A stretch of 64,000 nt of DNA from Kingdonia uniflora (taxonomy: Eukaryota; Streptophyta; Magnoliopsida; Ranunculales; Circaeasteraceae): positions 3,968,001 through 4,032,000 of the forward strand of contig JACGCM010001948.1 in assembly GCA_014058105.1 (NCBI GenBank). The letters are read 5' to 3'. Of the stretch, positions 1 through 11,296 are shown piece after piece. The first letter of the stretch is position 1; every line of letters starts with the position of its first letter. The position numbers and the translations under genes were made by a program. The notes under the pieces were generated by a model. It was not told where the DNA came from and made no database searches. It was given only the letters and a program-made list of their open reading frames with translations.

Positions 1-172
1 TTCCCATTATACCCTCAAGCCCTAATAAAAAATAACACTAGGTCCCACCAACTTTAATTCGGTGTAACAATTTGGGCACAACCAACAATACCTATACGAC
101 CTATTAACATGTGTGCTCGTTAACCGGAAGTTAAAACATTGAGTAGTGCTGGTATAGATGGAAAATCTAACA
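1..172 (-). mobile_element. 3' LTR (partial) of copia remnant A
   Basis: On the minus strand a purine-rich tract (GGGTAGGAGAT, about 173-183) is followed at 172 by TGTTAGATTTTCC, the usual layout of a copia polypurine tract and 3' LTR start. The same stretch recurs at 5843-6014 in the same orientation with about 90% identity by eye. The LTR runs off the left edge of the window, so its length and target duplication cannot be read. Confidence 0.7.
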
Positions 173-949
173 ATCTCCTACCCAACACCAACTCAATTTT
201 TATAAAAAATATTTTTAGCTTGATTCACGATTTTTTTATGAAAAGTGGATGACCATCCTTTGTTTTAAAAAACCACACATGATAATTTGTCAAAGGCAAT
301 GTTACATCGAACTTGACTGTCACTCTACGACTACAAAGATGGCTAACATGGTTCACGGACAAATTTTGGTCAGGCCTTTGAGCACATGCCTAATTCATAT
401 CGTGGACATCAGGCTAACAACCTCAATAGCTTTCAAGTGTAATTTCTTTACTGGTGGAGTTTAGCGTATGAATGGCAAATGTATACCTTAATAATGTGCT
501 GGTACATTTTTATTAGTGTTCTGCAACATGTGTTCACCAGACACATGTCATTTCAATACTTAGACAAATCGTCATGCGAAGACCATCGTTCATACTGAAA
601 TGAAGGCCAAAGGATGTGGAGCCTACCCATATCCAGCCGAGGCAAACTTGAGAAAACCTTTTAGTATTCTCTATAGGCACTTGATACTTAGATAACCGCC
701 ATGTGATAAAATCACTTGTATCTAAAACTTTTTTGCAATTGCATAATTTAAACTGAATATGTGCACATATAATAACGGATCAAAATATAATAGCAGCTAA
801 ATAATCAAAATCAAATTTGAATGTTGACCAAAATAATAACCGGGAATAACTCCCACATAGATAAAGAATCCTAGTACAATAACAGTAAATAAAATAAACC
901 AATAACTACTCCCACATAAAAAAGCGATCCTCAAAGAAACTCTAGCAAA
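173..949 (-). other. decayed interior of copia remnant A, no readable ORF
   Basis: This stretch lies where most of the reverse transcriptase and RNase H of remnant A should be, but I can read no continuous copia RT/RH motif in it. Short frames, such as one at 249-464 on the plus strand, look like chance. It is best seen as deleted and mutated pol plus 3' untranslated sequence. Confidence 0.45.
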
Positions 950-1745
950 ATTTGAGTCAGAGTAGCCCAAAAACTATAAGCTCGTCTGATCTCCTCCGTC
1001 ATGGCATTATGCCACTGATAAGCAAAACAACTAGCCATAGCCAAACTAAAATATATTGGCTCCTCAAAATTAAATAATTCCCCTTCAACGGAATAAAGAT
1101 GATAATCTGAAGAAATGGCTAAACGCCTCTCTTTAGGGGATCTCCGAGTAGGAACAAGAGGTTGGGCTGGAGGTGAAACGACAAGAAACTGGACAGGAGC
1201 AGGTGGGGAAAAAATCTAAGGGAGAACTGGTGCTACGACGGGGCCTAGAACAGGATTTGGAATCGTATTCGTCACAGTGTCAATATCAGATAAATGCGAA
1301 AGCATATCAACACTGATCGAAGGAGCAGTCGGACTTCAGGTTACAAAACCCTCATCAAAGATAAGCTCTCTTATGAATAGAACTGGTAAAGTGATCTCCC
1401 TCCTCTATGAAATGAGCATGAGCACACTTAACAATCTCCATGGGACGAGAAGCACAATAAAACCTGAAACCTATCGATCTCTCTGGGAAACCAACGAAGA
1501 AACAACTAGCAGTTCTTGAATCTAACTTTTCGATGTTCGGGTTAAACAATTTTGCCTTTACAGGATAACTCCAAACATGCAAGTGATTAAGACTAGGATT
1601 TCTCCCAGTCCATATATGATCCAGGAGTAGTATACTGGGCTACAATACCCTGATCCAACAAAATTAATAAAATGGTCCCTAATGTTAACCATCTTGATCG
1701 ATCTTATCATAATACTCGCCTCCTCGATCTGACCGGACAACCTTG
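950..1745 (-). pseudogene. copia integrase C-terminus to RT N-terminus fragment (A)
   Basis: Minus-strand frames read as the end of a Ty1/copia integrase and the start of RVT_2. At 1740-1690 there is a degraded RSDRGGE-type integrase stretch. At 1582-1355 the post-integrase motif appears as VWSYPVKAKLFNP, then FFVGFPERSIGFRFYC, the usual GYP-x-RSKGYRFYxP box. Around 1170-1000 comes RRSPKERRLAISSDY followed by a QWHNAMTEEI stretch, matching the linker that precedes copia RT. Several frame changes and stops break it. It belongs with the gag at 2111-3007; the protease and N-terminal integrase between them are missing. Confidence 0.75.
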
Positions 1746-2110
1746 ATCTTTAACATCGTCCTAGAAATATGTCTTAGTTGTTTGTACCATAACATCAAAG
1801 ATAGCTCATAACACTAAAGCATTTAGAAGTAGAAGAAGTACTAGCCTTAGAAGATAAACATAATAGTACAACCTAAAATATTGATCAAGAGATAGACGAT
1901 GTAACCCATAAAATAAAATTAAAAAATGACTGAAAGAGTGTAACCGAGAAAACTGAAACTAGAGATCGTCTTATCGATGGAACAAAAAAAATGTCAAATT
2001 TAAAGAAACACCCGTGTCTGAAACCAAGCAAAAAATGCTAAAAAAACCAAATTAAAAAGCGTTAAGTATCACCCAAGAAAATTTGCTCCTTAGGCCTTGT
2101 CGGTCGCCTG
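1746..2110 (-). other. AT-rich junction inside copia remnant A
   Basis: About 360 bases separate the gag remnant from the integrase remnant. In an intact element about 1.2 kb of protease and N-terminal integrase would lie here. I see no DSGA protease motif or HHCC zinc motif, so an internal deletion is inferred. Confidence 0.4.
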
Positions 2111-3007
2111 CTAAAGAACCCCTCCTTTCTTATTTATCCAATTTTTGTAAAAATGACAGTCCTGCTTCACATGGCTTTTCTTTTTGCAAAAGAAACATTC
2201 TATAGCTGATAAGGTAGTTGCTGACGAAGTCACATTCTGTTTCCCATTCCCATTCCCTGAACGAGAACTCTGCCCTGGACCAGACTGGGAACCATTCTTC
2301 TTCATAGAACCTTGATTTTTGAACTTCTTCTTTCCCTGAGAATTGATGGGCAAGTGGTTCATGGGCGTAGTCAGATGAGTTAATTCTACTTTACCTTTCT
2401 TCTGTCGTTCTTCCTCAGAAACTAATGTTGCAATCAACTCATTCATTTCCCAAGTTTTCTCCTGATTCTGGTAGTGAATTTGGAACATCTCAAAACATTG
2501 TGGAAGAGACCAAACTGCAAATTAAACCATCAACGTATCATCAATAGTAAGATCGACTTCTTTCAAAGTAAGAACTAACTTAAAGATCTTAAGAATGTGC
2601 GAGCGCCCATTTCCACTGCCGTCATACTTCAGCGATAAGAACTGAGATAATTTACTATACTGTCTTCCCTTGATGGAGCCCTCGAACTGTTTCTTAATAA
2701 CATCTAATAGTTCCTTTACGGTACCTCTCTCCGCGATACCGCCCCACATAATAGGATCAATGGAAGAATGAATGATGAGATTTGTCATTTTATTGGCTTT
2801 GACCCATCTAACATAGGCCACTTTCTCAACATCATAAGAGGTATCTGTGAAATCCGCGGACTTGGCTTCAGTGAGAACAAAATCAAAATCAAGGTAGCCT
2901 AGAGCAATCTGGATTTCGAGCTTCCTGTTGGAGTAGTTAGAGTTCATCAAGGTCTCAATATTAGTCAGTTGGTTCTGGGTCATAGGGTCCATAGCTGCAT
3001 GAACCAA
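2111..3007 (-). pseudogene. copia gag (UBN2-type) with one in-frame stop
   Basis: One minus-strand frame of about 299 codons runs from an ATG at 3007 to 2111 and is broken only by a TAA near 2520. The N-terminal part has the UBN2/gag look: a W-V-K-A-N-K stretch, then IKKQFEGS and YSKLSQFLSLKY. The C-terminal part is basic and ends in a CCHC knuckle, CFFCKKKSHVKQDC. This is the nucleocapsid precursor of a Ty1/copia element. Neighbours on the same strand are its leader (higher coordinates) and a pol fragment (lower). The single stop suggests moderate age. Confidence 0.8.
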
Positions 3008-4029
3008 TATAAAAATAATTTCTTTTAGGACATGTAAAAATAATTTTATGCACGTTTAACTTGATCTGTAAAAGATCGATAACTTGATGTCTTTAATCTC
3101 GATCCTACCTGGGGTTAGGATGGTCGAGTCAGAGTGTATATAATATTAAAGGTATAAACTTTTCACTCTACGGGTATAGTGATGTATCATCGAATCCCTC
3201 CTTTGGGTGGTGATTAGACATACATTGCCCCCTAGTTGGTGATCACTCACGCTCAAGACTAGACTGGCCACTTACAGTTTGACTCGAGACACTTCCTCAC
3301 CTTTGGGCTGAGGGTTATCCTTATCTCCCCATACCGTGTAGCCTATCTTGAGCCACTAATTAATTAGAAGTTTCTTAGCCTCCTTTGGGTGGCCTAATTG
3401 TTTTAAGTTTAATTAGTGCGAAGTAGTCTTAATAAGACTTTACGAGAGAGTCTTAACATTAGGAGAAACATTTAACTCCATAGACAAAACTCATTTGGGT
3501 GTATTTTCCCATTTTATATCCCGTCTTCCTAACGACTACTTGATCTCACTTAATCCTCATTGGAGATCCTTGGGCATTAAATCCCTATAGCTTATACCAT
3601 ATATTATTATCTAGTTAATAATAAATAATAATGATTTGATGCTTAAATATCTCACTAATAATTTATTGTAATCCTTAGAAGAGTCGCCTTCATAATAGAT
3701 TATACTAGAATATTACAATATACAACATGGTCAAGTTTTTAAGGACTAGTATATATATATATATATATAAAGCGGTAATTGAATATTACTAATTCAAGCT
3801 TAAAATTGAGCAGTAAGGTTTGCTATTTGAGGAGCAAGAAGCATACGAAACTTGGTTGTTTTAACTGAATAAATACAAACTATTAACCTTCATAAAAAAA
3901 TTAGGTAAGAACCATCCTGAGATGTGAAGACCAGACCAAGCATACACCGAAGGTATCTCTTCTACTACCTCATCTAAACCCCACCATATTTTATTTTTTT
4001 TAGAATTGTAGAGGAATCAATGAAGCACA
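3008..4029 (-). other. untranslated leader of copia remnant A
   Basis: About 1 kb between the gag start and the nested solo LTR has no ORF. It has short internal repeats, CCTCCTTTGGGTGG at about 3199 and again at about 3379, and a 20-bp TA run at 3751-3770. Its position points to the long 5' leader of element A. I could not find the tRNA primer site that should border the 5' LTR. Confidence 0.45.
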
Positions 4030-4790
4030 TGTTGGAATTGTTTTTAACTTTAAATGTTTTATAAAACAAAATATGGTTCTAAATGTTTTATCCCACATTG
4101 AAAATAAAAAGTATTTTTTAATAGTTTTTATATCTCTATTGCTTAGTTGGATTTAAAACTCTACTCAAGGAGTGTGTGCACTCTAGCGAGATGTTTTGCA
4201 TCGAGCGCGACTCGCGTACGTGCGTGCGCGTGAGCGAATGGACGTTTGAGGTGCATTTAGCCACTTTTTGGCATTTTATTAGGCGTACTTAGCACTTTAA
4301 ACGCTTGCCGCAGTCGTGGGGCGTGGGCTTGGGTCTGGAACAGATAACATCTTGGACTTCTATGACTGTTAGAGTCTGTAACTGGTTATTGAGGATTAAG
4401 TATGACTTATTTTGATATTAATACTTTAATGTGTTAATTAAGCAGTTTTAGAACTGAACAGTTTTAGACTCTTATTTATAGAGTTCTCTTTTGTGAGTAA
4501 AAACAAAGATAAAAACAAACAACTTTTTTTTCTTTATCAGTTTCCTTTCTTTTCGTTTTTTGAGCAATGAGGAAAGGTGAAACAAACTTGATCACTCTGT
4601 GCAGTGCAAGTACATAGCGATAGAATGGGTCTAGCTTGGTTAAATCCCAAAGATAGTGTTGCTGAGTTCTCTTGCACCTTTGGAGAGGCTTCGACCATCT
4701 TCAAGAAGCGCTTGCGCGCCTCCTTGCTTGGTTCGGTAATTGGTTTTCTTTTGGTGAAGATTAGTTCTTTATTTTTTATTTTTCCCAACA
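4030..4790 (+). mobile_element. solo LTR (761 bp) with 5-bp target duplication GCACA
   Basis: The segment begins TGTTGG and ends CCAACA, a 6-bp perfect terminal inverted repeat. It is flanked by GCACA at 4025-4029 and GCACA at 4791-4795. A TATA-like TTATTTATAG near 4470 suggests plus orientation. No internal element or primer site is present, so this is a solo LTR left by recombination between two LTRs. It is nested in copia remnant A. Short ORFs inside it are not genes. Confidence 0.9.
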
Positions 4791-4795
4791 GCACA

Positions 4796-5842
4796 ACCAC
4801 CATTAACTTCCAATAAAAAAATACACACCTCTAAAGAGAAATCAATAATCTAGACTTGGATTTATGCATATCTCCTTGTTACTTCCCAAGACAACCAACT
4901 AGGTAAATTAAAATTCATGATGATGATGATGATGTAACAGTGGTGATGGTGATGATGTAAGGCTTCTCATCATCAAACTTTAAAACCCAATGTCCTTCAG
5001 GCAGATAACGGGATGTAATAATTTCAAAAATGCGAATAAGGGCATAAACGAGAGCAGAACAGAAGGGCAAGTTAATCATAGTTTCCTCCCCAATCTTCAA
5101 CCATGAATTCCAAACAAGGGCCACCTGGAATTCTAAAAAAAAACATGGGTGTTCTCGCTCCCAACAAATCGATCCTCATAATCCACAAAACCCCATAAAC
5201 ACTTAAACACATAAAACTCAATTTTCAGTTGGATTTCCCCTTGATAATAGATGTTATCCTTTGAAGAATTGATTGAAGAATGATTGTTGAGTCAGTTCGA
5301 GGCAATTGTGATTGAGAAAACCCTATTTTCCATCTAATAAAGCATTATAGATCTTAAATCAAACCCAAAATCTATTTTCTCAAAATAGTGGAAATCATAT
5401 TACAGATTCGAAACCCTCCCACGAGATAGCCCAAACAATGGAAATTCGATTTGAAACCTGAAATCTCTTTGGTGAAATTGGAGAGAGGGAGAGAGAAGAA
5501 AAAAACCATAAAATTTTGTAAGTGATTGAGAGAAAGGGGGATAGAGACCGGGAAACATAAGAACTTATTTACTATTCTTTTCTCTTCTCTCTCTTCTTCG
5601 GGAAACATAAACAACTCAGGTACTTATAAACAAAGCCATTAAAGTATGAGAAAAATTATTTATCAATAATTAAATCTGTAAAGTAAATTATACTAACCTC
5701 ATCTCCTGCTCTTTAAAAATTCTCTGTTCTTGAGTGGAGTCTTCCCTTGGATTGGTTGCAGACCTCAATGGGATGGTTTTCTGCATTTTTAGCCTCCAAG
5801 AGAGACTTTCCCTCTATTTAACCTAATAGGGTTTGAGTGGTC
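4796..5842 (-). other. rest of leader / 5' LTR of copia remnant A, unassigned
   Basis: The LTR copy ending at 6014 must extend left into this stretch, but its partner lies outside the window, so the inner edge is unknown. A minus-strand frame at 4915-5124 (69 codons, containing RYLPEGHWVLKFDDEKP) looks more protein-like than its surroundings and ends in a serine run encoded by an ATG/ATC microsatellite. I do not recognise it. Purine-rich GAGAGA tracts occur at 5480-5600. Confidence 0.3.
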
Positions 5843-6014
5843 TTCCCATTATACCATCAAGCCCTAATAAAGAGTAACACTAGGTCCCACCAACCTTAAC
5901 TTGGTGTAACAATTTGGGCACAACCAATAACACCTATACGACCTATTAACATGTGTGTTCATGAACCAAAAGTTAAAAGATTGAGTAGTACCAGTATAGA
6001 TGAAAATCTAATAC
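5843..6014 (-). mobile_element. LTR copy of copia remnant A (outer part of 5' LTR)
   Basis: This stretch repeats 1-172 in the same orientation. Both copies contain the CCCTAATAAA and GGTCCCACCAA segments and end in AAAATCTAA. Placed upstream of the minus-strand gag, it is the 5' LTR. The outer edge is at about 6014 (minus-strand start TGTATTAGATTTTC). Confidence 0.7.
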
Positions 6015-6861
6015 AACATGCTACACTACAATCGTAACGAAGTTAGTTTTGTTACGGTATAAACTCGAATTATGTTCGAGGTCATTTTAGTTTGAGTTAT
6101 TTCAGTTCAAGGATTGAAGTTGGATTGAAACAGATTGAAAATGAGATTTTCAATATTTAGATTCGAATTGGTTATGATCGACAGAAGTTCGAGCTGGTTA
6201 AGTATCCTGAAGATTTAAACTAGTTAAGTTACCTGGAGTTCAAACTAGTTTTGTTGCCTGAAGACTCGAGCTGGTTCTGTTGGAGTTGCTGAAGAAGAGC
6301 TGAAAGTAGGTCGAAGTCGTTCAAACGAGAATAGAGCTCGTTCGAACGAGATTGTCAAATGTTACGTTTTATTTTTAAAAACCGAAAAAGTCGTTCGAAC
6401 GAGATGGGATTTCGTTCGAACGACCTATATATTTTTTAGGGCTGGACCTCTAATTGTTAAAGTCGTTTGAACGACTTTATATTTCGTTCTAACGAGATTT
6501 ACTTGGTTACCTTTGTGAGTTCTTCTGAGACGCTGAGTTATGTCCCAAAATCCGTTTTACTTATATTTAGTCCTCTAGTATATAAAGAGGACTTAGGTTA
6601 TTTTGTTAGCCAATCTTTTCCTACATGAGTTTAATTTTAGACCTAAAATTTGAGATACTCTATTAAAGCTTAAGAAGGTTGGAGAGATTGTTGTAACCCA
6701 TTTGATTAACATAGTAGATTCTTTGGGGAGTGGTTTTTTATCCGCAAGGGTTTTCCACTTCCCTCCTCTGGGAATTCATGTATCGTTATTGTTTCTTACT
6801 TGATCATTTCTTCTGTTATAGCTTATTTTGTGTATCGTTCTTATCAGAGTAGAGAGAGTAG
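6015..6861 (+). mobile_element. LTR-like block D with palindromic TCGTTCGAACGA array
   Basis: From about 6312 to 6500 the motif TCGTTCGAACGA and variants occur six times. A TATA box (TATATAAAG, 6579-6587) follows, then a run reading like LTR R/U5 (CCGCAAGGGTTTTCCAC near 6745). A possible degenerate primer site, CTTATCAGAG, is at about 6840. This order (repeat enhancer, TATA, R/U5) fits the LTR of a copia element in plus orientation. The internal part is absent; at about 6861 the sequence switches to the LTR of element B. Left edge and duplication not found. Confidence 0.5.
6579..6587 (+). promoter_or_regulatory. TATA box of LTR-like block D
   Basis: TATATAAAG lies about 80 bp downstream of the last TTCGAA-type palindrome and upstream of the R/U5-like run. 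It is the only well-formed plus-strand TATA box in the block. Confidence 0.45.
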
Positions 6862-6984
6862 CTACCTAGAATCTCAATAATAGAGAGAGAGTTTTATTCT
6901 ATGATTCGAGGTTATAATCATTCACCAGTAAATAGAGGTCTCTCAAGGTTTTTTCTTCAGCCTTAGCATCATTAAAAACCTAAC
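6862..6984 (-). mobile_element. 3' LTR of copia B, outer fragment
   Basis: Positions 6862-6984 match the 5' LTR at about 11412-11534: AATAGAGAGAGAGTTTTATTC, then GGTTATAATCA, then GAGGTCTCTCAA, then AAAAACCTAAC. The outer 115 bp of the LTR (TGTCGAGCC end) are missing; the fragment abuts block D. It is interrupted right after CTAAC by the 2.5-kb insertion at 6985. Confidence 0.8.
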
Positions 6985-9503
6985 TGTCACGCCCTAAAAT
7001 CCACTTTCTGATAATAAATCATAAAGCATATCCTGAAGTATAACAAGTCAAACATCCCACGGATGAACCCCACAGATATACTATAATTCTAAAGAAATTA
7101 ACTACAACTACTATACCAAAATAATGCAGCAAAAATATATCAATTATAGAATAAAATATATAATATTTTCAGCAAAATTTAATAATGAGAAATAAAATAC
7201 AACAATGAAATCTGAAATAAAATGTTATAAATACCCTACGACATAACTCAGCGATCCAATAGAACTCTAAAGAATTCCAAAATGATCACCCAAGCCTCAC
7301 TAACTAAAATCTACTGTGCTCGGCCTCCTGTGAAAAATATAGTGCACAAGGCGTCAGCAAGCACCATTATTGCCGGTCTCTGAACATGACAGACTGAGAT
7401 AATAAAGAGATACTAATGTGATATAATAATTTTACATATATGCAAAAATGATGCAATGATTACTGAGGAAATGAGGTTCAATTATTAAAGTTGTTTTTAA
7501 GCGTCGGCACCAACCGGTATTATAAAGTATTTATTGAGTGTTATTAGGTATGGAGGATAACTGGCAGACAATGTACATATGGTCACTTTTAATTTCGTAG
7601 GATCACAGTCTCGTACCCTTCTGTCCTCAACATAAGCGTATCCCTTATTGTTAAGCCATGGATTGGTAGATTCCTTTTTAGCGAGCCAGGAATTAGTAGG
7701 GGAAATCACCGGATCAAGGTGGTCAAGAAGTTTCAACCTTTAGGTCTAAAGCCTGATTTATTTTTACTTTCAGGGATCTAATCCCACGGGATGCTCGCGA
7801 AGCATACAGCTGAGAAGTAACAGGGAAATAATTTAGGGGCTTGCAACCCTGGGACACTGATAAACCAGTTACTGAATCTTTTGTTTAGGGAATCAAACCT
7901 AAGGACCCTGACAACATAACCCTACTGTGTACTCTCTTTGTTCTCCTATGCATGAATGATTTGAGAGACAGACACTCAATCAAAATGACCTATCTATCAT
8001 TGCTCTATAGGCAATGAAACTATATCATACGATTGGCGATCTTATGCTCAATGACCTTTCTACCCTCACAAGTATAGGAGTGGGGACTCCGTCGATAATC
8101 TTATACTCTGACTATCAATAATCTATCTACCCTTAGTTAACAAAGGTTATATAAATTAAAGTCCTATAGGCGTGGCTAAGGTAAACCGTATGCCAAATAC
8201 CTCCCTTGATACTTACAAGATTTAGGCATTTCTAACTCTGATCAACAATTATATATTAGATGTTTAGTATTGAAACTGATTTATAATACTAGATGACCAA
8301 ATGCCATGCTATAAAATAGGCTTATGCTTAGTACCCCCTGGATTGAACATCGTGGTACAAACTGTATATCTATGGTTAAGGGCTGAACATGAGGGCACCA
8401 ATTAATTACTACCAATACTACTGATATAGACATGAGCCTATTTATATCATTACAAGTTACTTTATACACGCTACAAACATATATATAATTTGAGTATGGT
8501 ACTGTCCAAATTAATCAAGTTCTGCCCTAGGATATCTATGAAATTTTGAGTTATATATAATGTATATTTTACTATTTGTATAAAAGAAAACTATTATAAC
8601 TACTAACATAAGCAACTCATAGTTATATTGGGTTTAATCTCTAACAAGTCCATATTTTCCTCCTATTCTAGTATTCAAACTCTTAGTAACATGCTTGGGT
8701 ATAAAGGAAATTAACTACATGAGTCTATAATACCAAGCTATGCAACTAACTGTATTAAATTTACATCTTCAAAAGACCTATACATTTCCCTCCAATTTTT
8801 TGAATTCAAAATAAAGACATACTTAATTAACTAATATATGACAGACCTAATATTCATGGTTTCTAGAACATTAAGGATCATACTAGAGTAATGAATATCA
8901 ATTGTAATTCCCTTCTGAACGGTTTTGATGAAAACGTATATGATAATTCTACTAAACATGGCATATCATACCTAATCTGTATCTAAATATTATTTCAATC
9001 AATGGACAATGACGAGGAATAATTGTACTTGCCTGGATTGGGCGAAATGGGAATGATTAGTGGAAGATATAGATTGTTTACAATTTTTCTAAATTTGCAG
9101 CCGCTTTCTTCCTCTTACTAAGCTTCTGTAACCCCTTGTTTTAAGACTAATTGTTGATGTTTATGAGGTGGTACTTCTCCAATCATCTACTGAAACTTTT
9201 ATGCTTTTTTTATCTCTCAAAATCTGATATCTCTAGGATTGAAATTTGAGGATATGAATTATTGTTTCTCTCTGACAGCCATAGCTATGGAGGTGTTGTT
9301 GGGGTGGAGTTGAAGGCTTAAGGAAAAGAAATAGGAGGATAATAAGGAGGGCGGGAGTCATGGGCTATTTGGGTTGTTTCTTAATTGAATTTTAACAACT
9401 CAAAAGACTGTGATAAGGTACTACAGGGGTAACTTAATAAGATACTACATTTACAACTACAGACCTATAATGATCCATAAATGGAAAAAAATAGGGTGCT
9501 ACA
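6985..9503. mobile_element. 2,519-bp LTR-like insertion with TSD CTAAC
   Basis: The uninterrupted target is visible in the other LTR of element B (AAACCTAACAATA at about 11524). Here the same sequence is split: CTAAC (6980-6984), then TGTCACGCCCTA...TAGGGTGCTACA, then CTAAC (9504-9508). The ends are TG...CA with a 12-bp imperfect inverted repeat (9 of 12). No coding motif is seen inside; the longest frames are 60-80 codons. A 5-bp duplication, TG/CA ends and long noncoding content fit a solo LTR of about 2.5 kb, a size and end sequence reminiscent of chromovirus (Tekay/Del-like) LTRs. That lineage is inference. A non-autonomous DNA element is less likely. Confidence 0.8.
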
Positions 9504-9508
9504 CTAAC

Positions 9509-9718
9509 AATAAATATAGAGGAAGAGTTCATAAAATTGGATCCCCGTATCACGAGGCAAACCAATCATACACCTCCAAGTATTTGCATTCAGATGCTAA
9601 TCTGGATCATAAGGCCATCCGGATTACATCCGGATCTTACTGGTCTCTTATCAACAAAATTAGGACAGAAATCCAGATTTGCTTATCACCCGACTTCCAT
9701 TCGAATTCCTCCTTTATA
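9509..9718 (-). mobile_element. 3' LTR of copia B, inner fragment
   Basis: This continues the LTR interrupted at 6984 and matches 11535-11744, including GGATCCCCGTATCA and the GCATCCGGAT-type repeats. Similarity stops abruptly after TTTATAC at 9718, about 7 bp before the LTR terminus seen at 11751. Beyond it lies coding sequence, so a deletion removed the LTR end, polypurine tract and pol. Confidence 0.8.
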
Positions 9719-10360
9719 CCCTTTAATAGCCCTTGAGTCATCCGGAAATCTAACTTGCACACCTTAACACCTTTTAATAGCCCTTGATTCGTAAGAACTC
9801 TCAATGATTTCTCACTTGCATGTGCCAAACCCATATGCCATAGTTTAATAGTGTCCCTGAAAGTAGTCTCCGCACTTCCTGCAATAGCAGCATCCCCAAA
9901 AATAGTTGTACCATCTAAATATTACAAGTTTTTACTTCTTCTTTGACCCTTCAAAAATCACCATTGCTCCCTTAAAAACCTTCTGAAGCCTATTTTCAGA
10001 CACAACCTTGTAGCATTTCGCTTTAGGTAAACCAGTTGAGATAATATTCTTCTTCATAGTTGGAATATACCAAACATCTTCAATTTATTGAGCCAAGCCA
10101 TTATGCAATTTAAGACAAATAGTACTTATCCCCATTAGGCGATATGATTAATCATTTTCCATCAATACAGCTCCACCTTCTAGCCCTTTAAGACTATAAA
10201 AATAACCCCTTTTGGGATAAATATGATAAGTAGCACCCAAATCCATAATCCATTCTTTAGAATTAAAAATACATATACTCGATGATATGGTTAAAGAAAA
10301 GTCAGAATCATTACCATAATTTACCCTACGGTCTTGAGCAACATTCACTGAAGAACTAGC
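9719..10360 (-). pseudogene. copia B protease and GAG_pre-integrase remnant
   Basis: Minus-strand frames show a copia aspartic protease at 10348-10148, with the active-site region reading WIMDLGATYH (the serine of DSGA is leucine) followed by a YPKRGYFYS stretch. Lower down is the GAG_pre-integrase linker MGLAHASEKSL at about 9834-9800. Frameshifts break the segment. A short direct repeat (CTTTAATAGCCCTTGA, near 9720 and 9770) marks the deletion edge. The loss of the catalytic-site serine and of pol means the element cannot be autonomous. Confidence 0.8.
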
Positions 10361-11184
10361 AGCTTTTCCACATTTCTTCCGCTTTAGAAGCGCAGGACAC
10401 TCATTCTTCTAATGTCCCGTCTCATGACATAACACACATTCATCATTACCCAAATTGTTGTGATTAACACCACGACCTCGACCTCGACTTCGATCGAGAG
10501 TTGTTACCACTGAACTTCTTCTTATTCGTAGACCTCCTCTTATCATTAACACCTAAGACGTTAACTTAACAAACTCGCGTTTATCCTTCCTTCTGTATTC
10601 ACGATTCACCACCGGTGTCGTCACGTCCGAATATTTTAAAAAACTTTTCCTATAGGTAATCGTCATTGCAAAGTGTTCGTACTCATCGGGAAGCGAGTTC
10701 AAGAACAATAGATTTTTGTCCTCATCACCAACAACCTTTTCTAAATTCACCAAGCTGGCAAGTAATTAGGTGAAATCGTTCAAATGCTCCCTTGTCTTAT
10801 AGTGAAGTGGTAAAGCTTCCTTTTCAAATAGAGTCGATTTTGGATACTCTTCACCACATACTTCTCCTCGTGAATCCTCTAAATCTCTTTTGCCGAGGTT
10901 TCATTCATCACAAAGTACTTTATGTCTTAAGTTAGGCATGACCTAATTTGACTGCATGCTTGTTTATTCATCTTCCTGAAAAGACTCTCTTCAATCTCTT
11001 CGGGTTTGTCTTCCAATACCTCGTCTAAATCTTGTTGACTAAGCGCATCGATAACTTTGCATCGCCACATGCCAAAGTTATTTGTGCCATTAAATTTCTC
11101 AACTTCAATTTTGGCATTGTTAAACATAACTGTTGTGTTATTCCGTTTAGGCGCCGTTAAGAAACTTGGTTCATCTTCTACCAT
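10361..11184 (-). pseudogene. copia B gag remnant
   Basis: From an ATG at 11184 on the minus strand the frame gives KIEVEKFNGTNNFGMWRCKV and QACSQIRSCL, typical of a Tork-type copia gag. A second frame (10753-10553) continues with LLFLNSLPDEYEHFAMTI. A degraded cysteine/histidine-rich region at 10450-10370 is where the zinc knuckle should be. At least two frameshifts are present. Lineage assignment is from memory of family patterns. Confidence 0.85.
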
Positions 11185-11282
11185 TGTTCCCCCAATTTTT
11201 ATACATTAATTGAATCGAAAATAAAGCTAATTCGAGATAAGACGTTACCTGAAATTACAAGAACCACCAAGGATAAAACCTT

Positions 11283-11294
11283 GCTCTGATACCA
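11283..11294 (-). promoter_or_regulatory. tRNA-Met primer binding site of copia B
   Basis: The minus strand reads TGGTATCAGAGC, the common copia minus-strand primer site complementary to initiator tRNA-Met. It starts two bases inside the 5' LTR end (CTCGACA). It fixes the element's orientation and LTR edge. Confidence 0.9.
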
Positions 11295-11296
11295 AT

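Noticed and set aside
4537..4816. Overlapping 70-88-codon ORFs on both strands
   Set aside because: They lie inside, or run just past the end of, the solo LTR 4030-4790 and have no family motif.
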